Source of the DNA: Cannabis sativa
Lineage: Eukaryota; Streptophyta; Magnoliopsida; Rosales; Cannabaceae
Direction: 5' to 3'
DNA length: 64,000 nucleotides
Assembly: GCF_029168945.1 (NCBI RefSeq)
Contig: NC_083605.1
Coordinates: 34,733,280 to 34,797,279 of the forward strand
Position 1 is the first letter of the stretch, and the number at the start of each line of letters is the position of its first letter. The notes below the pieces were generated by a model. That model was not told where the DNA came from and searched no databases. It worked only from the letters and a program-made list of their open reading frames with translations. Below, one piece after another: positions 1-10,805 of the stretch. Position numbers and translations under genes: made by a program.

Positions 1-2656
1 TCGAGAGCTGAACAAAGTGACTATAAAGAACAAGTATCCCTTGCCTCGCATCGATGATTTGTTTGATCAGTTACAAGGGGCGATCGTCTTTTCAAAGATC
101 GACTTGAGATCTGGGTACCACCAATTGAAAGTCCGAGAGGAAGATATAGCAAAGACAGAATTTCGAACACGGTATGGGCATTATGAATTTCTAGTGATGT
201 CATTTGGGTTAACCAATGCCCCAGCAGGCTTCATGGATTTAATGAATAGAGTATTCAAGGAATATCTTGACAAGTTTGTGGTGGTATTCATTGATGACAT
301 ACTCATTTATTCAATGACAATGGAAGAGCACGAGGAGCACTTAAGGCTAACTCTAAGTAGACTCAAAGAGCACCAATTGTACGCCAAATTCAAAAAGTGT
401 GAGTTCTGGTTGGAGAAAGTGGCGTTTCTAGGCCATATAGTGTCCAAAGATGGGGTAGAGGTGGACCCTGCGAAAATTGAAGCAGTGAAGAGCTGGCCAA
501 AACCAAAAACCGCAAGTGAGGTTCGGAGTTTTCTCGGACTAGCTGGATAGTATAGGAGATTCGTTGAAGGGTTCTCAAAAATAGCCACACCGTTGACGAA
601 TCTGACTCGAAAGCAACAAAAATTTGCATGGACAGATAAATGTGATGAAAGCTTTCAGACATTGAAAGATAAACTCATAACACCACCCGTCCTGTGTGTT
701 CCAACTAACAAAGACAAATTTGTAGTATATTGCGACGCATCAAAGCAAGGGCTCGGTTGTGTGTTGATGCAGAATGAGAAGGTGGTAGCCTATGTCTCTA
801 GGCAGCTAAAGGAGTATGAGACAAGGTACCCAACTCGTGACTTAGAGTTGGCAGCAGTGGTCTTTGCATTGAAAATCTGGAGGCACTACCTCTATGGAGA
901 GAAGTGTGAAATATACACAGATCACAAAAGCCTAAAATACTTCTTTACGCAGAAAGAGCTCAACATGAGACAGAGGCGGTGGTTGGAACTGGTAAAAGAT
1001 TATGATTATGAGATACTGTACCATCCTGGAAAGGCTAATGTAGTGGCGGATGCACTTAGCAGACGCAACTATGCAAGCTTATCAATGTTAAGGGCATTAA
1101 AAGTGTCGTTGCAACAGGAAATCGAGAGATCTGGAATAGAGTTAGTAACAGGAAAGCTAGCTAACCTCACAATTGAATCAAATTTATTAGAGAATATCAA
1201 AGAAGAACAAGCCCAAGATGAGTTTTTAATCAAGAAGCGGGTCGAACTACAAAATGGGAAAGCCGAGGACTTCTCAGTTAATGAAGATGGTATTCTACTA
1301 TACAAGGCAAGGGTGTGTGTACCTAATAAAGCGAAGTTGCAATCAAAAATCTTGCAAGAGGCGCACACTACACCCTATTCTTTACACCCAGGATCAACCA
1401 AAATGTACAATGATCTGAAAGGTAGGTATTGGTGGCCGGGTATGAAAAATGATATAGCCGAATTTGTAGCAAAATGCCTTACATGCCAGCAAGTTAAGGC
1501 CGAACACCAGAGACCTGCAGGGTTGTTGCAATCTCTTGATATTCCTGAGTGGAAATGGGAAGATATTGCTATGGATTTTGTGACGGGGTTACCGAAGAAC
1601 AGCAAACAACAGGATTCTATCTGGGTGATTATCGACAGACTCACTAAATTAGCACATTTTCTGCCTGTGCGCACTAATTACAACGCAGAGCAATATGCTG
1701 AACTGTATGTAAAAGAAATTGTAAGGCTACATGGAGTCCCAAAGACCATTGTATCTGATAGAGGTTCAGTTTTTACCTCTAAGTTTTGGGAAAGTGTGTA
1801 AAGTGCTTTGTGCACAAAACTGAAGTTGAGTACAGCATTCCATCCTCAAACTGATGGACAATCAGAACGAACTATTCAAATACTAGAAGACATGCTACGA
1901 GCTTGTGCGTTGGATTTCCCAAGTAACTGGAGTAACTATTTGCCACTAATGGAGTTCTCGTACAACAATAGCTATCAATCTACAATAGGGATGGCACCCT
2001 ATGAAATGTTGTATGGGAGGAAGTGTCGATCACCACTACACTGGGATGAGGTTGGCGAAAAGCGATACTTAGGCCCAGACCTAGTAAGAGAGGCCACTGA
2101 AGCGGTAGAAAAGATTCGAAATAGAATGCTAACTGCACAAAGCCGCCAGAAAAGTTATGCCGACGCAAAGAGACGGAATGTGGAATTTGCAGTGGGTGAT
2201 AAAGTGTTCCTTCGAGTGTCACCTATGAAAGGGGTTATGCGTTTTGGAAAGCGAGGAAAGCTAAGTCCAAGATTTATAGGTCCTTTTGAGATATTGGACA
2301 GAGTGGGACAGGTAGCGTATCGACTGGCATTGCCACCAGTATTAGCTGAGACGCATAATGTGTTCCATATTTCTATGCTACGAAAATACGTGTCGGATCC
2401 ATCACACGTGCTGAACTATGAAAGAATGGAGCTAAAGCAGGACTTGAGTTATGAAGTGCGACCAGTTCGCATTATAGAGAGAGGAACGAAGGAGTTAAGG
2501 TCCAAAAGTATTCCTCTAGTAAAAGTTCTGTGGAGCAACCGTTCAGAAAGGGAGGCAACGTGGGAAATGGAGGGAGACATGAAAGAACAGTACCCCGAAC
2601 TTTTTGGTAAGTCTAATTTCGAGGACGAAATTTCCTTTAAGGAGGGTAGAATGTAA
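1..2656 (+). pseudogene. Ty3 chromovirus pol (RT-RNase H-integrase-chromodomain), two stops
   Basis: Polyprotein fragment that would copy element RNA into DNA and integrate it. Visible in order: RT core with FIDDILIYS (about 286-312), RNase H with YCDAS (about 729), the integrase zinc-binding region with CLTCQQ (about 1480), the integrase core with [12 protein letters not shown] and TDGQSER, and a chromodomain-like end (about 2450-2610). The frame is colinear but broken by TAG at 548-550, in a motif usually LAGYYRRF, and TAA at 1799-1801, after FWESV. Either stop would prevent a full product. The reading frame ends at 2654-2656, overlapping the first bases of the LTR. Confidence 0.9.
2639..2651 (+). 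other. Polypurine tract of the first Ty3 element
   Basis: The purine run AAGGAGGGTAGAA ends exactly where the LTR begins with TGTAATATCC. This is the expected primer for plus-strand DNA synthesis and fixes the 5' edge of the 3' LTR at 2652. Confidence 0.85.
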
Positions 2657-2712
2657 TATCCAGTTTATATACATATATTGGTATTTGGTATATTAAGTGT
2701 GATACAATTATA

Positions 2713-2715
<3 letters not shown>

Positions 2716-2790
<75 letters not shown>
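2716..2790. repeat. (TTA)n/(AAT)n microsatellite
   Basis: About 75 bp of TTA repeats that switch to AAT repeats near 2743, making a self-complementary block inside the LTR. A short TTG repeat follows near 2798-2815. Confidence 0.95.
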
Positions 2791-3224
2791 TTTTTATTGT
2801 TGTTGTTGTTGTTGTGCGTGTGTGACTGGGAAAAAAAAAGAAAAAAAAATGATATATATATTAAATAGTGAGATAAATAAATAGTGAAGTATTAGATTAG
2901 TTAGTTTAAAATTTAAAATTTAAATTTAAATCAGCATAATTTTATCTGATTAGTTAGATTTTTATTTTTAAATTTGAATCTATTATACGATATGTTATAT
3001 ACGTATATACTCTAGAACCCTAGCAGTCAGATAGTATCGTATTCCTTTATTCTCACTATCTCTCAATTTTTTTTTATCCTCTCTATTGAACTAAATCAAT
3101 TGTTTTAATCTTAAGAGCTTCGGAGTTAGCAATCAACCGATCATCGTTTCGTGTCTTCGAAATCTTCAGGTAAAATTTGTAGTTGTTTTTATTTTCGTTT
3201 TCAGAGAAATAGGCTTTCATAAAA

Positions 3225-3720
3225 CTATCATATCTCTCTCCTCATAGGTTTGTTTTCAGTGATCTAGGTACCGTTTTAAAGATAATTTAATGATCTATAT
3301 TTTTTATGAAGAAACTATTTCCTAATTCTGATTATTTCGATGTCAAAAAGTTCATGTTTTACACTGACTGTTGATTTACAGTTTTTTTAAAATTTCTTTC
3401 CGATATTGCCTTAGTAAAAGTGTGATATCTCTCTCGATATCTATTATTTTATAGCGATTCTTGTACTGTTAGAAAGATAATTCAATAATCCATGTTTTCT
3501 TTGAAGAAACCTTTCCATAGTTCGGAGTTCTTACCTGTAAAAAGTTAGGATCTTTACTCGGTTATGGTATTTCGTTTTAAGTTTTGTTTCAGAAAAAGTG
3601 TCTTCAGTAAAAATTCAATATCTCTCTCACTTTTGATCCATTTTAAAAGATCTTTATCTTGTTTTAAATCTTAGGAAAATAGCTACATTTGTTATGAAGA
3701 AAGTATTGTCTAGATCGGGG
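3225..3720 (+). repeat. Degenerate ~190-bp tandem repeats inside the LTR
   Basis: Motifs recur at nearly constant spacing: ATATCTCTCTC near 3230, 3424 and 3610, and TGAAGAAA near 3307, 3503 and 3695, each with similar neighbours. This suggests about three diverged copies of a unit near 190 bp. No coding potential is seen. Confidence 0.6.
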
Positions 3721-4829
3721 TTTAACTATTTTTAAAACTTTTATTTTTGGGCTGTATTCAGAAATCGGCATGATCTAGGATTTTAAAGAAACTGTTTTGA
3801 GAAAACATGCATAACTCCTAGGTTATAGCTTCGATTTTGATGATCTTTATACCGTTAGAAAGGTTTTTCAATTAACTAAAAACTTTGTGAACAGTAGGAC
3901 TTCTAATTCAAACGTTTTATAAGTCAAATTCTAGGCTAAAGTTGCTGTACAGTAAGAGTAATAAATATATTGAGTTTATCGGTGGACTAAGGGTTTCGTT
4001 AAATGTTATAGGGCCTAGAAGGTATCGTAAGAGTTTATTACAGCGGAGTTGAGGTAAGGAAAAATAATTATACTTTATACTTGCTTTTTATATGGTTTGA
4101 GTATCTAGTATGACTGCTTGAATAAATTGTATTGAAACTGTGAAATGTGATAGTTTCGGTGAAATATTAGTGTTTTGTTGATGGATTGTATATGGCTGTT
4201 TAATCATGTTCCAGGTACTTGGAAGTGGTTGGAAACCACACATGTATGGTGATGTGGTAAGTGAGGCAGTGTACGTAAGGGTGCACTGGTTATTGGTACT
4301 GCGTTCTGGTTAAGAACGTAAGACACTCCAGATTTGTATGGAAGCTGGAGTGTGAGTGTGTGGTATTTCAGTATTTGTGTGGCTGCCTCTATTTATACTT
4401 ATGATTAGTTTGTTGTATGTTTGATGTATATGTTTGTGCTATGATGTGTGAATGCTGGTACATAGTATTTTGTTTTTCCTTACTGGGCTTTGCAGCTCAC
4501 CCCTTATTTACCCCTATGTGCAGATAAGTAAGCCTGTAAGCTTTCAGTGACAAGTTGAGTCTGAGCAGCATGGGGTGTATCTCGTGTGATCATGTAACTG
4601 TGTGTGGTCTTGGCCATCTTCCGCTGAAAGTTTTTTTTTTTTTTAATTTATTAAACTTATCGAGGATGTTGTCGTTTAAATTTTCTATTACTTTTCCCTA
4701 AGTGGTAATACTTTATTTTCAACTGGGTACCCATGTTTTGAAAATTATTTTTTTTTAATAAAGGCAACATTAGTATCTTAACGCCAGTTTATTTATGGCA
4801 TCTTATTTTACATAAGTAAGGGCGTTACA

Positions 4830-5136
4830 CATTAGTGATTGAGTAAGTGCCCACACACATCAAGTTGGTCCTCAATCATAGTATGTAAGACTGTGAAGAA
4901 TCCAATCAACAAGAAGGAGAGAAAGAGATCCAAGTTCAGATCTTGATAATGCTCTACTATAGAAAGGAATCAAGGGCTAGAGATCTGAACGGAAGGAGTC
5001 ATTATATTCCGCTAAAATCAATGTAAGGTTTTCTTAAACCCTTATGTGTTTATTTCATTGTTTTAGAAATTCATATTATGATGTTAATGAAACATACTTG
5101 TTAGTAAATCTAGATCTTGGTAAAATAATTCCAACA
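4830..5136 (+). repeat. Copia 5' LTR, last 307 bp
   Basis: Matches the 3' part of the 1.9-kb Copia LTR seen whole at 48831-50736, including the block with GAACGGAAGGAGTCATTATA and the end TTGGTAAAATAATTCCAACA. The LTR ends CCAACA at 5136. Its left part is outside the window beyond the inserted Ty3 element. Confidence 0.88.
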
Positions 5137-5138
5137 AC

Positions 5139-5150
5139 TGGCCTCAGAGC
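5139..5150 (+). other. Copia primer binding site
   Basis: TGGCCTCAGAGC lies two bases after the LTR end. It differs at two bases from TGGTATCAGAGC, the site complementary to plant initiator-Met tRNA used by many Copia and Ty3 elements and seen intact at 40592-40608. Confidence 0.75.
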
Positions 5151-5409
5151 TATGGTAATGATTTACTTTAATGAAATATGAATTAAAACGATGTTTGTGT
5201 TGATTTGGATGGTTTCATGTTGGTTTATGTGCTTATATGATGAATGTATGTGATTTATGAAATTTTTCCACGAAAATATTTTTATTTTGTTTCTAAAAAT
5301 ATTTTATTTGGGTTCCTTGTGAAAAATTAAGCAATTTTTCGTTTTTACGGAACTCAATTCCGATGAAAAACGAAGAAGTTATGAAGGTTTGAAAAATTGG
5401 ATGAATATG

Positions 5410-5735
5410 GTGTCGAATTGGTGCACGACGCACGCACCTGGCCTCGGACAAGGTCACGTGCGCACGCACTGGGGACAAATTTTGTCTGAAGATGATGCCT
5501 GCCCGTGTCCGAAGCACTCCTATCCGAAGCTGAGGCTGCAATGTAGCCCCTGCGCGCGCAGAAGAGGCTGCCAGCAGCCTCCTGCACATGCGGATGAGGC
5601 TGCACGCAGCCTTGGCACTCAGACAGTGTGCACAAACTGGGCAGCAACGAATTTTCACCCAAAAAATTCGATTTTTGTGGGGATTTTTCCCAATTTCGAA
5701 TTTTTGCAATTTTCAAACCCCCCCCCCCCCCCAAA
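5410..5735 (+). repeat. GC-rich stem-loop-prone part of the Copia leader, ending in a C tract
   Basis: About 240 bp of GC-rich sequence stands out in an otherwise AT-rich leader. GAGGCTGC and GCAGCCT motifs alternate at about 5566-5612 and could form local hairpins. The segment is followed by a run of about 15 C at 5718-5732. A 136-codon open frame overlaps it but has no recognisable domain and runs into AT-rich DNA, so I do not call it a gene. Confidence 0.6.
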
Positions 5736-5739
5736 AAAA

Positions 5740-8410
5740 ATATTTTTAATATGTTTAAACTTAAATATCATTTTTAAATTAATAATATTTATTTTTTAAT
5801 AAATTATTATTAATCTTTAATATTTTGAGGTTTAAATTTAAAAATTAATTATTTTATTTTTTATATTATGGTCAGATTTAAAAATTTGTTAATTTCTTAA
5901 ATATTTATATATTATTTAATTATAAGATCAGATATTTTAATGTTTGACATATTTTAAATTAAAAGATAACTTTATCTTTTTTTATTTGAAATATTATATT
6001 AAAATTATCTTATATGATAAATTAAATAATTAATAAATTTGAAATTAACCTAGATATTTTTATAGATATTTTAACCATAATATTTTCAAATTCAAAAATT
6101 TATTATTTTGTTAAATATTTAATTATTTATAAATTATAAGTTTGAAAAATGATATTTTACTATTTTATATCATTTTACTTATTAGAAATTTCTAAATTAT
6201 ATTTTAAAGAATTAAATAACTAAGATATTTTTGTAGAAATTTGAATAATGCTTAATTTAAGATATTTTGACATATAATTAGAAAAATTATTATTTATTTA
6301 TTATTTTATTCTTAAAATAATAATTGCCTAACTATATCTATTTTAAAATTGATTTATTTTATTGTTTTAATTTTTTTAAATTATAAGATTTAAAAATGAT
6401 ATTGAAGATATTTTTTTTTTCAAATCATTTATCTTATTTGATATTTAATTTAATTTGATAAAATAATTTAAATGAACCTTGATATTTTAATTAGTTTCAT
6501 TTTTGAATTTTAAATTTTGATGAGATTTTTAAGGTTGGTTTTAACAACCCTAAGTTTTTAAAATTTAGTTAGTTAGTTTAAAATAATAATTTAATTATAT
6601 TAATATCTTATTTCACAATCTGTTACATGGACATTGCTTGTTTATTTATATTATTTATTCAAAACTTTTTTTTTAATAAACCTATTATTTATTTGATCTA
6701 AATTGCTATAATTAACTTGTTGACAGATCCAATGATCTGACTTTAATCATAGTCCAATTGTCAATAGATCCAATAAATAATTTGTAATAGGTAAATTTTG
6801 TACTTCTTTTATTTGTGTAAACATGGTAACATGATAGGGCTCATCCAAATCATTTGACCTGTGTGAGCCTATATGTTTTCTTTTGGGCTTAGATGCATAT
6901 AGGAAGCCCACTTAAGTTTTACTAAGTAAATGGACTAGGTTGCTAAAATAAAATTTCACATAAGTAATTTTATTTAGGCCCAATTAGAATTGGACTTATT
7001 CAATGAATAAAAAATATTTATTTAATGGTTAAATTCCTCGCCTTTGGGCCTTGTGTGAGAGTTAATGGGCCCATAGCAGTGGGTATGACATACTGAACCC
7101 AGCCCTCCCTCACATGAACCACCCCAATTGTGAAGGCCCATTTGCCTTATTTAAATAATTGTATTAGGTTAATTATATTAGTCTAACCTAATTAAAATTG
7201 AATTAGCAACATAATTAGCTTTAAAATATATGAAATTTATTTTTCATTTAATATTTTAAAGTTCATTTTAGAAAAATACTTAGTTAATTGAGATATATTC
7301 TAGATAGTTATTTCTAGTACTAGTTATATTTTCTAATATTCAATTAGGAAAATATTTTAAGTTGAAAATTAATTATTTATTAATTAATTTTGGACAACTT
7401 AAATTTGAATATTTTTCCTAGTATTAAATTAGAATTAATAATTAAGTTTATTTTAGACTTGATTATTTAATTCTTATATTTAATACATTTAATTAAATTG
7501 AGAAATTAAATATTTAAGTTGATTTCATTCTTGATATTTAAATATTATTATTTTTCATAATATTTAATTAAATAGAAAATTATTTTAAGTTAGAAATTTT
7601 AATTTGAGAACAACTTAAATTTGAATAATTTTCAAAATATATTTTATTTTTTATTTTATTAATCATTTTATTTTGAAATTGCATTTTTTTATTTAAGTGC
7701 AAAAAATTTTGAATTTTGAAAATAGATTAAAGTTGAAAATTAATTATTTTTTTAATTAATTTTGGACCAACTTAAATCAATATATTTTTCATTTAATGAT
7801 TAATTAAAATAAATAAACTAAAATATATTATAAATAGAAAATAAATTAATTAGTCAATGAAAGTCTAGATAGTTATTATCTGTTTGCTTGAAGTATTTTT
7901 CTAGTGATATTTAATTAAATAAAAAATTAATATTTAACTTGATTTTCATCATGATAATTAAATATTTGAAATTTTCTTAATATTTAATCAAATAGGAAAA
8001 TTATATTTATGTTGAAAATTAATTTTTTATTAATTAATTTTGGACCAACATAAAATTAGAATAATTTTTCAGTATTTATTTTATTTTATTTTATAGCATT
8101 TTCGAAGTGCAATATATTTATAGAAAATTAAATTTGAGTTGTAAATTAATTTAAATTAATTTTTGATACAACTTAAATTGAATAATTTTCTAAATATTTA
8201 TTGAAAATTATTACTAAGATGGAAAATAATTCATTTTATTTTTCATATCCATCTAAGTATAATTTTATAAATATTAAATTAAAATTTATATTTAGAATTT
8301 TATTCTAAATTGGTAATTTTAATTAAATAAATATATATTTAAAATAAATAGATTAAAATAAATATTACAATAAAATACACTTTAAATAATGAGCTTTATT
8401 ATTAGAATAT
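5740..8410 (+). other. Long AT-rich Copia leader
   Basis: No gene is seen. The stretch is very AT-rich and lies between the primer binding site and the pol remnants. Parts of it match the minus-strand Copia leader at 23780-25432 in inverted orientation. The only GC-richer island is the hairpin block at 7046-7139, listed separately. Confidence 0.75.
7046..7139 (+). other. Conserved hairpin block in the Copia leader
   Basis: The block opens GGGCCTT and closes AAGGCCC, with TGTGAG pairing to CTCACA just inside. The second family member has the same arms at 25264-25355 on the other strand, though the flanks are much less alike. A packaging, dimerisation or translation signal is possible; this role is inferred only from position and conservation. 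Confidence 0.65.
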
Positions 8411-9200
8411 TCGATCTCCATTGTTGGTGCTACATAGTTCTTGTTTTAGTGAGTAATCTTCCATCATGGAAGAACGTTCATTAGCAATTTAACGCCGTAG
8501 ATCTCGAAAGATAAGTATTTTTGTAAGTGTTTTATTTTTAGTATGGATCACCCTAATGGTTGCGACTATTAGTAAGACTTACAAAAGTATGAAACAATGG
8601 TGGAAGCTCATAAGATAGAATGGCCTTGACTCTTGCCTAAACAGGACAACACTGGATTCTTATCTTGATCAAATAAAAGGTTGCTAGAATGTTTATCATT
8701 TTAGATGAGCTGACAACTCTATTCAATGGATGGTATCTTTGACTCTCGCCTAAACGGGACACTGATATCAGTTTGTTGGAGACCTTGGAAATTATTTAGG
8801 ATTGTATGTTTTAGTATTTTTGCTTGTCATTCCTATTTTCTAAATGCTTAATAATTTCTAAATTGAGTTTGAATTTATATTGAACCATGTTTTTTTTTTT
8901 TCTGTTATTAATTGTAGTTTAATTTCGAATCTTCATTGTTGGTCTAACTTGGCTTGTTGTTTTTAATGGGACAAATCCCTAATGGATTGTCATCCATTAG
9001 ACAAACATAATAGTGTTAGATCTCGATAGATAAATATTTGTAAATGCAACATCTAGCTGTTAATCAATAGATGACACCTTAGGCTAGTATTTATAATATG
9101 AAATAATGAAAAATTTATAAAAGTAAGAATAACTTTGACTCTCGCTAATCGGGACATCGTTGGATTCTTATTTTTAATCGAAATTATCTTTTATTTTTCC
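8411..9200 (+). repeat. Diverged tandem duplication in the Copia leader, with repeated TGACTCTCGCC motif
   Basis: Two units of about 520 bp (starting near 8411 and 8927) share, in order, CATTGTTGGT, TAGATCTCGA and a GACTCTCGCC-like motif followed by TTGGATTCTTAT. The motif TGACTCTCGCCTAAACGGGA occurs at 8732-8751, with variants near 8630 and 9136. The minus-strand relative has it twice at 23410-23545. It lies just before where gag should begin. Confidence 0.7.
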
Positions 9201-9639
9201 TCTTAGCTTAAATAATATATCATTGGATGAATGGTTTATAAATCATATAATGTCATTCTATTTTCTCTTAAGAAATTGAATGGCGCATATGATTATATTC
9301 TTGACATTCTATCCTGAAATGATATAAATCCTCAATCTTAGAAATTTCCTACTTGCATATGCTTACTTTAGGCAAATCAAACTTAGAGTTAAATTAGTAG
9401 TGGTGGTCCAAGCTAGAATAATTACTCATGTATATTTGGTATAAATTTAAGTCTTTGAATTTAAATTTTAGATTCCAAATAGAAATTTTATATTTTTGTT
9501 TACAGAATACAATACAGTTAAACTTTCACAAGTGTTAAATATCTATTTTCTGACAATGGATTCAAACTGTATGTTAAGTATGGAATATGAGTTTAGTATT
9601 CTGTGACCAGGATTCACTTACACTATTCTAAGAAATATT

Positions 9640-10805
9640 TATTATAACTAGACCTAAGTCATCAAAAGACCACAACCACATATTTTGTAAATCTATGGCA
9701 TTTGTATCTTGTTCATAGTGGTTTTGACAAGATCCTTCTATGCAAAGAGTCAATATGCATATATCCACTGAAAGTACAATCATCTCATTCGCAGATGGAA
9801 GTACATTCAGGAGTGGATATGAGTTTTTCGTTATATTCTTAAGACGATAACTCTAGATTTTACCTTATGCAAAAGAAATTTGAAATGTTTGAAAAATTTC
9901 ATGAATTTCTAGCAATGGTGAAAAGCATTAAGGTAAGTGGTTAAAGATCTTGCGAACTGATAGGGGTAGAGAAATATTTGCTAGATATGCAGTTCAAAGA
10001 TCATTAAGTTGTTTTTTTAAATTATATCCAAACTTACCTCCCCAGAAATTCGATTTGCATATTGATGATAGTATAAGGTCTATGATTAGTTACTAGCCCT
10101 TGCCTAAGTCCTTTTAGGGAAATATCCTAGTGATAGGAAAATTTCAGAATGATGGAATGGTTGTGTACTTAGTATATACCATTACTAGATTCATGGATGA
10201 CCTAATCGTAATCTTAAGAAAAGCTAGAACTGTTAACTAAGATTTGCATGTTTGTTAGCTATTCTAAATGATTAGGGGTGGACCATCCTATGGTCATTAG
10301 ATAAGAAAGTGTTTGTTTTCACAAATACTAATTTTCTAAGAAAATGACTAAGTCTGAAAATAAAGTACCAAATAAAGGAGATATTTTTTCTTGATTCCAA
10401 AAGTTTTCTATCATCTTATTCTGTATAAGATGATCTCACTGCCTCTGTTGTTTTTGACACAACCGAAGAGGACTATACCATTTAGTATTCTTAGACAAAA
10501 TTCACGGTACCTTGTCGTAGTGGGAGGGTTTCAAGGAACTCACCCTGTTATGACTTGGAAGACACTTGTGATAAAAATCCATTGTGAGTTTAAACGAGTA
10601 ATGGATTGTCAGAATAAGAAACTAAGAAGCAAAGCCAAGAGAACTATGGTTAAAACCATTCATATGGAACAACCAAAAGTTTTCTATTACAAGGACATGA
10701 AAGGAAATTTCGTTAGTCTATTCAATGGACTTAACAAAACTTCCTGTTCCTAGTATTATAGGTTTGAGATTATCTAAACCTATGGCTTGTGGTATGCCTG
10801 GTTAA
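9640..10805 (+). pseudogene. Copia pol fossil (integrase remnants and C-terminal end)
   Basis: No long frame remains, but short stretches match Copia pol in order. NLWHLYLVH near 9690-9720 resembles the GAG-pre-integrase motif; DNSRFYLMQKKFE near 9848-9890 is the integrase core; LRTDRGRE near 9950-9975 holds the central Asp; KKVFVFTNTNFL near 10307-10345 and RRSGRVSRN near 10517-10540 are the integrase-RT linker. The end, DLTKLPVP...CGMPG with a stop at 10803-10805, resembles the last residues of RNase H. Gag and the RT core appear deleted. The coding potential is gone. Confidence 0.75.

Larger units (their letters stand above)
1..4829 (+). mobile_element. Ty3/gypsy chromovirus, 3' part (cut by window edge)
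   Basis: This is the downstream part of a plus-strand LTR retrotransposon: reverse transcriptase, RNase H, integrase and chromodomain, then a polypurine tract and a complete 3' LTR. The domain order RT-RH-IN and the C-terminal chromodomain place it in the Ty3 chromoviruses; the protein resembles the Tekay/Del clade (inference). The gag, protease and 5' LTR lie left of the window. The element sits inside the 5' LTR of a Copia element, because the bases just after its LTR continue a Copia LTR that is known complete elsewhere in the window. The target duplication cannot be confirmed because the left junction is outside. Confidence 0.9.
2652..4829 (+). repeat. 3' LTR of the first Ty3 element (2178 bp)
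   Basis: Begins TGTAATATCC after a polypurine tract and ends GGGCGTTACA, so it has TG...CA ends. It carries no gene. The left half holds a (TTA)n/(AAT)n tract and degenerate repeats of about 190 bp; the rest is AT-rich. No second copy of this LTR is in the window, so age cannot be judged. Confidence 0.88.
4830..10805 (+). mobile_element. Copia element, plus strand, 5' part, decayed
   Basis: Contains the last 307 bp of a 5' LTR, a primer binding site, a leader of more than 4 kb, fossils of integrase and a C-terminal pol end. The leader matches, in inverted orientation, the leader of the Copia element at 18638-27826, so both belong to one family. Gag and most of reverse transcriptase are missing and the 3' LTR is absent. 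The left part of its LTR was separated by the Ty3 element ending at 4829. It is joined at about 10805 to a minus-strand LINE. Confidence 0.85.

Noticed and set aside
5389..5799. 136-codon open frame in the Copia leader
   Set aside because: No domain, crosses a C tract and ends in AT-rich sequence; minus-strand frames overlap it equally well.
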